From Thermoflexus sp. (GTDB lineage Bacteria > Chloroflexota > Anaerolineae > Thermoflexales > Thermoflexaceae), in contig NZ_DAOUCJ010000020.1 in assembly GCF_034432235.1 (NCBI RefSeq), positions 1 through 20,815 on the forward strand: a stretch of 20,815 nucleotides of DNA, given 5' to 3'. A program made the translations under genes and the position numbers. Under the pieces are notes generated by a model that was not told the origin of the DNA, made no database searches, and worked only from the letters and a program-made list of their open reading frames with translations. This document shows positions 15,409 to 20,815 of this stretch, piece after piece. Position 1 is the stretch's first letter. Every line of letters begins with the position of its first letter.

Positions 15409-15487
15409 TGTAACGTGTGCTCTGGGAGGCCGAGATGTGGATGCGGAAGCGGCGCGCAGCGGAACCACTCGGCTTCTGGAGGTTACA
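15409..15487. repeat. Imperfect inverted repeat
   Basis: TGTAAC (15409-15414) pairs with GTTACA (15482-15487), and GCCGAG (15429-15434) pairs with CTCGGC (15468-15473), nested with unequal spacers of 14 and 8 bases. It could be a decayed small mobile element or a structured RNA, or chance. Confidence 0.3.
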
Positions 15488-15496
15488 TCCAGCGCT

Positions 15497-15731
15497 TCAT
15501 GCTTTCACAGAAGTCCTTTCAGTCAGGATCAAATGAACAACGGGAAGAGCCCTCAACTCCAATTTTGATAGATCGATGATCTTGCTGGCCTCCTCAATCT
15601 CAATCCCTATAACACGATTGTGCTCGTCAAAGTCCAGCACAATCCCTGGGGCGATCTCCTCTGACAGTACTTACTCCTTCAATCAATTTGATATACAACA
15701 TATCGGTCTCAGGGTGATATTCGAAAATCAT
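15497..15731 (-). pseudogene. DUF2283-family gene disrupted by a frameshift
   Basis: ATG at 15731 opens MIFEYHPETDMLYIKLIEG, and a second frame continues with SEEIAPGIVLDFDEHNRV, then IGIEIEEASKIIDLSK, and ends at 15497. Together these make one ~77-residue DUF2283-like protein, but they lie in different frames. The break is at about 15662-15668 (one base too many or two missing); the first frame stops about 12 codons later. DUF2283 proteins are small and are often found next to small toxin-like proteins; their biochemistry is not established. GGGGAG lies 6 bases before the ATG. Base composition is AT-richer than in neighbouring genes, suggesting separate origin. A sequencing error at one base cannot be excluded. 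Confidence 0.72.
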
Positions 15732-15744
15732 TGTCTTCTCCCCA

Positions 15745-15909
15745 TTAAGGCCTGAAGCGGCGGTCGAAAAAAGCGTTATGCACGGTCTCCCCATCCGGTT
15801 CTGTCACGACTCGAAGGTACTTGTCTACCTCGGCAACATACCTCCAATAACGGATACGCCCGTTGGGCTGCACTTCGGTGCGAAGATGATCTCCTCTCGG
15901 TTCAAGATT
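15745..15909 (-). pseudogene. Headless remnant of a small partner gene upstream of the DUF2283 gene
   Basis: An open frame of 54 residues ending TAA at 15745 contains a dense, protein-like C-terminal sequence (GRIRYWRYVAEVDKYLRVV followed by GETVHNAFFDRRFRP). It has no start codon: a TGA lies just upstream at 15912-15910. It ends 13 bases before the DUF2283-like ATG, the spacing of a two-gene module. The strand pattern resembles small toxin-like proteins (DUF4258/RelE-style) found beside DUF2283 genes, but I cannot name the family with certainty. The N-terminal half seems to be lost, with the hypD end following directly. Most likely a decayed module. Confidence 0.5.
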
Positions 15910-15968
15910 TCACCCCGCGGGGAACACACAGGATATGTGCGACCTGATAGCAGAGGAGAGCCCTCATG

Positions 15969-17132
15969 TCAAGTCTGTCCTTCCAGCTCCCTCATTCCCT
16001 TAGGCCCTGTGATGTGCCCCCCGTATTCATACCAGATCCGGCATGCGCCCTCGCTGCTCACCATGCAGGCACCCACGGGGGTTTCCGGCGTGCACGCTTT
16101 GCCGAAGAGCCGGCAATCGTAGGGCGTGGCGATGCCGGCCATGATGTTGCCGCAGAGGCATTCCTGGGTGAGACGGGGCGGGGCATCGCCCAGCCATTCG
16201 GAGAGCCGGATCTCGAAGCGGGCCCGAGCGTCCACCCAGGCGTATTTCCGCCGCAGGCGCAGGTTGCCGTTGGGGACATAGGCGATGCCCCGCCAGACCC
16301 CGCTCTCGGTCTCGAAGACCTCCCACAGCAGCCGCTGGGCGTTGCGGTTGCCCTCCGGCGTGACGCAGCGCGGATAGGCGTTGACCACCCGCTTCTCCCC
16401 CCGACGGATCAGCTCCACCAGCTGCACCAGGGCGCTCAGGATGTCCAGGGGTTCGAAGCCGGCCACCACCACCGGGATGCCGTGGCGTTCCACGAAGCGC
16501 TCGAAGATCTTCCACCCGGTGATGGTCGCCGCATGCCCTGCGGCCAGGAACCCCTGCACCCGGGTCTGGGGCATCTCGGCCACGATCTCCATCACCGGCG
16601 GGATGTATTTGTGGGCGGACAAGACAGAGAAGTTCTTTGGGGGGCCGGAGAGGATGACGGCGGCGGTGGCCACCGCCGTGGTCTCGAAGCCGGTGGCGAA
16701 GAAGACGACTTCCCGATCGGTCTCCCGGGCGATCTGAAGGGCCTCCCACGGGCTGTAGATCACCCGCACGTCCGCCCCCTCCGCCTTGGCCTCCGCCAGT
16801 GATTTAAGGGTCCCGGGCACCCGAAACATGTCCCCGAAGGTGGCCAGGATCACCCCCTGCTCGGCCAGGTAGACGGCCTCGTCCACCTCCGGCATGTCGG
16901 TCACGCACACCGGGCAGCCGGGCCCCATGATCACCCGGAGGTTGGGCGGAAGCAGGCTCCGGAGGCCGAAGCGGGCGATGCTCTGCTCGTGGGTGCCGCA
17001 AACGTGCATGACCGAGATGGGCTCCGGAAGATCCCGGCACAGCCGATCCAGGGCCTGCTGGAAGGCCTGCACCCGTTCCGGATCCCGGAACTCCAGCCGC
17101 TCGGAAGGCTTCGCCATGCGCGCCCGGATCAT
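15969..17132 (-). CDS. hypD: HypD, Fe-S scaffold for Fe(CN)2CO assembly
   Basis: A 387-residue protein that, with HypC, holds the iron ion while CN and CO ligands are attached. The conserved cysteines are visible: C45 (HVCGTHEQ), C73 and C76 (GPGCPVC), GFETTA at 148-153, and the C-terminal [4Fe-4S] set C325/C327 (ECLCGN), C340, C347, C356 and C364. Length is normal for the family. The ATG at 17132 overlaps the hypC stop as ATGA; an ATG five codons later is an alternative. It is the last gene of the hypABFCD run; hypE, usually next, is displaced by about 1.7 kb. Confidence 0.96.
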   Translation of the reverse strand: MIRARMAKPSERLEFRDPERVQAFQQALDRLCRDLPEPISVMHVCGTHEQSIARFGLRSLLPPNLRVIMGPGCPVCVTDMPEVDEAVYLAEQGVILATFGDMFRVPGTLKSLAEAKAEGADVRVIYSPWEALQIARETDREVVFFATGFETTAVATAAVILSGPPKNFSVLSAHKYIPPVMEIVAEMPQTRVQGFLAAGHAATITGWKIFERFVERHGIPVVVAGFEPLDILSALVQLVELIRRGEKRVVNAYPRCVTPEGNRNAQRLLWEVFETESGVWRGIAYVPNGNLRLRRKYAWVDARARFEIRLSEWLGDAPPRLTQECLCGNIMAGIATPYDCRLFGKACTPETPVGACMVSSEGACRIWYEYGGHITGPKGMRELEGQT

Positions 17133-17410
17133 GGCCCTTCCTCCACCGCGCGCAGCTCATCCCGGATCTCGGCGCGCAGCAGATCCTCCTCCGTCGTCCG
17201 GAGCAGGGCCTCGTAGAAGGCGAGGGTGTTCTCCACCTCCTCCGGAGGGATGCGGCGGATGGCGAAGCCCACATGGACCAGGACGTAGTCCCCCGGCGAG
17301 ACGGGCTCGTCCACAACGTGGAGCAGCACCGGCTTGCGCATCCCCCAGAAGTCCACCAGGGCCGTCCTCTCGTTCACTTCCACCACTTTCCCCGGCACGC
17401 CTAAGCACAT
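17129..17410 (-). CDS. hypC: HypC, hydrogenase assembly chaperone
   Basis: A 93-residue HypC/HybG chaperone that binds HypD and the large-subunit precursor. It begins MCLGVPGKVVEV, with the essential Cys at position 2 once Met is removed. I chose the second of two adjacent ATG codons (17410) because it exposes this Cys and gives better spacing from GGAGGT; the first (17413) would give Met-Met-Cys. The core beta-barrel runs through GDYVLVHVGFAIRRI. The C-terminal ~35 residues are a charged helix, somewhat longer than in many HypC proteins. Its ATG overlaps the hypF stop and its stop overlaps hypD. Confidence 0.95.
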   Translation of the reverse strand: MCLGVPGKVVEVNERTALVDFWGMRKPVLLHVVDEPVSPGDYVLVHVGFAIRRIPPEEVENTLAFYEALLRTTEEDLLRAEIRDELRAVEEGP

Positions 17411-19818
17411 CATACACCTCCTGTCGGAAACAGATCGGAAGCGCCCTCCAGACGGGCCGCGGCGATCAAGATCTGGCCCAGGCTGATCCCCCCATCGTTG
17501 GGGGGGACCTGGCGGTGCAGGAGGACGGTGAAGCCTTCCTCTTCCAGACGTCGGGCGGCCTCTTCGGTCAGATAACGATTCTGGAAGCAGCCGCCGGTCA
17601 GCGCCACCCGCGTTTCCCCCACGGCCCGGGCCACGGCGACGATGGCCTCCACCAGCGCCCGGTGGAAGCGCGCCGCGATCCGGCCTCGATCCGTCCTCCG
17701 CCGCAGGTCCTCCAGGATGGCCTCCAAGAGGGGGCGCCAGTCCAGGACCCAGGCGGGCTCTCCCCCCGGGTTTTCGACCAGGGGAAGCGGATAGGCGCGC
17801 CGCTCGGCGGGATCGGCGAGGAACTCCAGCGCCATGGCGGCCTGGCCTTCGAAGCTCACCTGCTGGTGCAGATCCAGGATGGCCGCCACCGCGTCGAACA
17901 GCCGCCCCATGCTGGAGGTGCGCGGGGCGTTCAGCCCGCGGGCCATCATCCGGGCCAGGGCCTGGCGTTCGGCCGGGCGCAGCGTCCGCACCGGCGGGAG
18001 GTCCTCCCATTCCATCGCCGCCTCGCCCGCCATCTCCCACAGCAGCGCGAAGGCGACCCGTCGGGGCTCGTGGACCGCCGCGTCCCCTCCGGGGAGGGAG
18101 AAGGGCCGCAGGCTGGCGACGCGCCGGAAGCCGGAGGCGTCCCCCCACAAGAACTCGCCGCCCCAGATGGTCCCATCCGGTCCGTAGCCGGTGCCATCCC
18201 AGGTGACTCCCAGGGCCGGACCTTCCACGCCGTGATCGGCCAGACAGGCCGCCAGATGGGCGTGATGGTGCTGGATCGGGAGAAGGGGCAAGGGAGAGGG
18301 AAGCCGGACCGGCAGGGGGAGGTCCCCGGCGGCGGCCCGTTGCGCCCAGATGGTCGAGGCGTAGTCCGGGTGCAGATCGTGGGCGATGGCGACCGGCTCC
18401 GCCTCATACAGGCGGAGGAAATCCACGATCATGCGCTCGAAGGTCCGGAGGGCCTCCACCGTGTCCAGGTCTCCGATGTGGGGGCTCAGGAAGATCTGGC
18501 GGCCGATGCTGAGGGCGATGGTGTTCTTGAGGTGCCCGCCCACGGCCAGCAAGGTGGGCAGCGGCCGGCTCAGGAGGATGGGCAGCGGCGCGAAGCCGCG
18601 AGCCCGACGGAGGATCCGGGGCTCCCCCCGCATCCAGACCATCACGCTGTCGTCGGCGTGGCGGGCGATGGGGCGGTTGTGGATCAGAAAAGCGTCGGCG
18701 ACGCGGGCCAGCCGCTGGAAGGCCTCCCGTTCGTCGGTGCAGATGGGCTCGTCGATCAGGTTGCCGCTGGTGGCCACCACAGGGAAATCCAGCTCCCGCA
18801 GCAACAGATGGTGCAGCGGCGTGTAGGGGAGCATCACCCCCAGGTAGGGGTTCCCGGGGGCCACGTTCGAGGCCACCGGGGCTCCGGGTCGGCGGGGGAG
18901 CAGCACAATGGGGGCCTCCGGCCCGGCAAGCAGCGCCTCGATCTCCGGCGAGGTCTCACACATCACGCGAACCTGATCGAGGTCCCGGGCCATCAGGGCG
19001 AAGGGCTTGTCGCGGCGGGGCTTGCGGGCTCGCAGCCGCGCGATGGCCTCCTCGTTCCGCGCGTCGACCATGAGGTGGAATCCCCCCAGCCCTTTGACGG
19101 CCACGATCTGGCCCGCGCCCAAAGCGGCCGCGGCCCGGCGCAGCGCCGCGTCCCCCCGGGCGATCCGGCGGTATTCCCCCACCTGAAGGGGGAAGTCCGG
19201 GTGGTCCTCCCCATCCGAATCGGCGGAGGGATCCCGCGCGTAGAACGCGAGGGTCGGGCCGCAGCGTGGACACGCGTTAGGCTGGGCGTGGAAGCGGCGA
19301 TCCATCGGGTTTTCGTATTCGGCCTGACACGCCGGGCACATCCGGAAACGGCGCATCGTGGTGTTGGGCCGATCGTAGGGCAGGGCCTCCACGATGGTCC
19401 AGCGCGGCCCGCAATCGGTGCAGTTGGTGAACGGATAGCGATAACGGCGATCGGCGGGGTCCAGGATCTCGGAGAGGCAGCGCGGGCATGTGGCGATATC
19501 CGGAAGGATCAGGACCGTTTTCTCCCCTTCGCCCTCGCTGTGGCGGATCTCGAAGCCGGCGTAGCCGGCCGGGTCCAGAGGGAGGGCATGAAGATTATGG
19601 ATGCGGGCGCGGGGAGGGGCTTCCCGGGGGAGGCGCTCCAGGAAGCGCGCCAGGGCGTGCGGGGGGCCTTCCACCTCGATGAACACCCCCTGGGGATCAT
19701 TCCGGACCCACCCGGCCAGGCCCAGCTCGGTGGCCAGCCGGTAGATGTAAGGACGGAACCCCACGCCCTGCACGGCGCCCTGGATCTCCACCCGCAGCCG
19801 TCGCCGTTCAGCGGCCAT
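17410..19818 (-). CDS. hypF: HypF, carbamoyltransferase for hydrogenase maturation
   Basis: An 802-residue enzyme that converts carbamoyl phosphate to carbamoyl-AMP and transfers it to the HypE Cys. Domains in order: acylphosphatase-like (QGAVQGVGFRPY, with R22 and N40); two zinc fingers C111/C114-C133/C136 and C161/C164-C183/C186, each C-x2-C-x18-C-x2-C; a YrdC-like domain (VKGLGGFHLMVDARNEEAI, then FALMARD and VATSGNLIDEP); and a Kae1-like domain with the metal-binding HHHAHLAACLADHG and a late TGGCFQN. All parts are present and the length is normal. I use the ATG at 19818; a TTG seven codons upstream is possible. It overlaps the hypB stop by 11 bases. Confidence 0.96.
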   Translation of the reverse strand: MAAERRRLRVEIQGAVQGVGFRPYIYRLATELGLAGWVRNDPQGVFIEVEGPPHALARFLERLPREAPPRARIHNLHALPLDPAGYAGFEIRHSEGEGEKTVLILPDIATCPRCLSEILDPADRRYRYPFTNCTDCGPRWTIVEALPYDRPNTTMRRFRMCPACQAEYENPMDRRFHAQPNACPRCGPTLAFYARDPSADSDGEDHPDFPLQVGEYRRIARGDAALRRAAAALGAGQIVAVKGLGGFHLMVDARNEEAIARLRARKPRRDKPFALMARDLDQVRVMCETSPEIEALLAGPEAPIVLLPRRPGAPVASNVAPGNPYLGVMLPYTPLHHLLLRELDFPVVATSGNLIDEPICTDEREAFQRLARVADAFLIHNRPIARHADDSVMVWMRGEPRILRRARGFAPLPILLSRPLPTLLAVGGHLKNTIALSIGRQIFLSPHIGDLDTVEALRTFERMIVDFLRLYEAEPVAIAHDLHPDYASTIWAQRAAAGDLPLPVRLPSPLPLLPIQHHHAHLAACLADHGVEGPALGVTWDGTGYGPDGTIWGGEFLWGDASGFRRVASLRPFSLPGGDAAVHEPRRVAFALLWEMAGEAAMEWEDLPPVRTLRPAERQALARMMARGLNAPRTSSMGRLFDAVAAILDLHQQVSFEGQAAMALEFLADPAERRAYPLPLVENPGGEPAWVLDWRPLLEAILEDLRRRTDRGRIAARFHRALVEAIVAVARAVGETRVALTGGCFQNRYLTEEAARRLEEEGFTVLLHRQVPPNDGGISLGQILIAAARLEGASDLFPTGGV

Positions 19819-20482
19819 GATCCCCTCGACGCGCCCCAAGTTGCGCCGTCAGCCATCCCACCCACTCGTCCACGCCCTGGCCGGTCCGGCATGACAGAAG
19901 GAAGAGGGGGATCCCCGGACGGAGGATCGACAGGCCGTGCCGGAAGGCGGAGAGGTCGAAGTCGATGTAGGGCATGAGGTCCACTTTGTTGAGCACGACG
20001 GCGTCGGCCTTCTGGAACATCCCCGGATACTTGTAGGGCTTGTCGTGTCCTTCGGGGACGCTGGCGACCACGATGCGGAGATGGGCGCCCAGATCGAACT
20101 CCGCCGGGCAGACCAGGTTCCCCACGTTCTCGATGAACAGCAGGTCGAGGTCGGGAAGGGGGAGATGGGAGAGGGCGGAACGGATCATCGGGGCATCCAG
20201 ATGGCAGGCGCCGCCCGTGTTGATCTGCACCACCGGGATCCCACGGGCGGCGATCCGCTCCGCATCCAGGGTGGAAGCGATGTCGCCCTCAATGACCCCC
20301 GCGCGCAGGGAAGGGGGCAGGCGTTCCAGGGCGGCGAGGATCAGGCTGGTTTTGCCTGCCCCTGGGGCGGACATGAGGTTCACGGCCAGGAGGCCGGCGC
20401 GATCGAAGGCCGCGCGGTTTTCAGAGGCCACGGCCTGGTTGGCCTGGAGGATCGCCTTCACGACCGGGATCTGCGTCCCCAT
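19808..20482 (-). CDS. hypB: HypB, nickel-insertion GTPase
   Basis: A 224-residue SIMIBI GTPase that delivers nickel to the hydrogenase large subunit with HypA. The P-loop is SAPGAGKTS (K44), followed by GDIAST, the metal site C93-H94 (GGACHLD) and C125 (NLVCPAEFD), and NKVD at 165-168. The N-terminal His-rich nickel-storage stretch and CxxCGC motif of some HypB proteins are absent, so this is the short form with only the G-domain metal site. I chose ATG 20482, directly followed by the family start GTQIPVVKAILQANQ, with GGAGGTGGAGG just upstream; a start at 20503 would add seven atypical residues. It overlaps the hypA tail by 62 bases. Confidence 0.95.
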   Translation of the reverse strand: MGTQIPVVKAILQANQAVASENRAAFDRAGLLAVNLMSAPGAGKTSLILAALERLPPSLRAGVIEGDIASTLDAERIAARGIPVVQINTGGACHLDAPMIRSALSHLPLPDLDLLFIENVGNLVCPAEFDLGAHLRIVVASVPEGHDKPYKYPGMFQKADAVVLNKVDLMPYIDFDLSAFRHGLSILRPGIPLFLLSCRTGQGVDEWVGWLTAQLGARRGDHGR

Positions 20483-20815
20483 CCTCCACCTCCATGTATG
20501 CAACGAGGCAACCGGTTCCGCCGGTGATCTGAATATGGGGGCTGCCGCAGAAAGGGCATGTCGGAATCAACGGGGGTTCCACCGGGAACCGTGCCTTGCA
20601 CGTCTGGCAATGCCCCTCTCCGGGCTCCCGGCGGATCCGCAGGATCGCGCCCTCGGCGAGGGTTCCCCGGCTCAGCAGATCAAAATAGAAACGAATGGAA
20701 TCATCCACGTAACCGGTGAGGGCGCCCACCGTGAGATCGATGGCGAGCACGCGGCGCGCCCTTGCGGCCTCCGCTGCCTCCAGCACCACCGCGAGGATCC
20801 CCTCGGCGATCGCCC
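20421..20815 (-). CDS. hypA: HypA, nickel metallochaperone (5' end beyond window)
   Basis: The frame is open to the window edge and reads AIAEGILAVVLEAAEAARARRVLAIDLTVGALTG, the N-terminal domain of HypA just after the nickel-binding MHE start, which is outside the window. The structural zinc site has four Cys in two CxxC pairs (HCQTCKARF and CPFCGSPH). The core ends normally at about YMEVE. About 20 more residues, rich in Gly, Pro and Asp, follow before the stop at 20421, running 62 bases into hypB. This tail is probably an unstructured by-product of the overlap. It acts with HypB in nickel insertion. Confidence 0.94.
   Translation of the reverse strand, partial: AIAEGILAVVLEAAEAARARRVLAIDLTVGALTGYVDDSIRFYFDLLSRGTLAEGAILRIRREPGEGHCQTCKARFPVEPPLIPTCPFCGSPHIQITGGTGCLVAYMEVEDGDADPGREGDPPGQPGRGL

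Larger units (their letters stand above)
15205..15496. other. Non-coding gap, no supported gene
   Basis: About 290 bases between the crotonase gene and the DUF2283-like remnant. Small open frames exist on both strands but are Arg/Pro-rich, lack family features and have no good ribosome site. It holds a weak promoter candidate (15228-15257) and an imperfect inverted repeat (15409-15487). I see no tRNA, terminator or transposase. Confidence 0.6.

Noticed and set aside
15913..15922. CCCCGCGGGG palindrome after hypD as a terminator
   Set aside because: Only a 10-base perfect palindrome with no loop and no T run; likely chance in GC-rich DNA.
17411..18148. An in-frame upstream extension of hypC inside hypF
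   Set aside because: The extension is an Arg/Gly/Pro-rich shadow of hypF; HypC must begin with Met-Cys, found at 17410.
16894..19977. A plus-strand open frame of over 1000 codons opposite hypD, hypC and hypF
   Set aside because: It is a shadow of high-GC genes on the other strand: composition is Gly/Arg/Pro/Gln-rich with no family motif, while the minus strand encodes clearly recognisable Hyp proteins.
1..20815. Very frequent GGATC/GATCC words across the window
   Set aside because: Probably the result of frequent ATC and GAT codons and GC-rich context; a whole-genome word count against a codon-matched expectation would be needed to call it a motif.

Overview
The window comes from a high-GC bacterium with strong G/C preference at third codon positions. 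Gene content and protein style fit a thermophilic member of the Chloroflexota (a Thermoflexus or Anaerolineae-like genome). That taxonomic guess is inference, because no rRNA or marker gene is present. Every gene I can support lies on the minus strand, so the window reads from 20815 down to 1.

(1) 20815-15969: hydrogenase maturation genes hypA (5' end cut by the window edge), hypB, hypF, hypC and hypD, packed with overlaps. They build the NiFe(CN)2CO centre. (2) 15968-14263: a break in the usual hypABFCDE order. It holds an AT-richer stretch with decayed remains of a small two-gene module (a DUF2283-like gene with a frameshift and a headless partner), an apparently empty ~290-base stretch, and an enoyl-CoA hydratase/isomerase-family gene. 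hypE follows 5 bases after that gene. (3) 13207-13067: a control region with a perfect palindrome of the CRP type (TGTGA-N6-TCACA) about 65 bases upstream of the start expected from a perfect TATAAT -10 box.

(4) 13066-7963: a complete group 3b-type (NAD(P)-linked, sulfhydrogenase-like) [NiFe] hydrogenase operon. The order is beta (2x[4Fe-4S]), a stand-alone cyclic-nucleotide-binding-fold protein, gamma (FAD/NAD(P)/[2Fe-2S]), delta (small subunit), alpha (large subunit) and the maturation endopeptidase. (5) 7966-2319: six genes that look like a surface-glycan or sugar-modification cassette: methyltransferase, HpcH/HpaI-type aldolase, SDR epimerase/dehydratase, GT2 glycosyltransferase, second methyltransferase and a GT-C-like membrane protein. 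Every junction from the large subunit to the membrane protein overlaps, so hydrogenase and glycan genes look like one translationally coupled transcript. (6) 2217-1: a separate small transcription unit with an MBL-fold hydrolase, an M48 membrane metalloprotease and a coiled-coil protein cut by the window edge.

Working model: NAD(P)H + H+ <-> H2 + NAD(P)+ is carried out by a cytosolic enzyme matured by the adjacent Hyp proteins. Expression is probably under a CRP/FNR-family regulator encoded elsewhere. The points most worth following are the DNA-binding-free cyclic-nucleotide-fold protein inside the operon behind a CRP-like operator, the unbroken coupling of hydrogenase genes to a glycan cassette, and the acyl-CoA enzyme between hypD and hypE.
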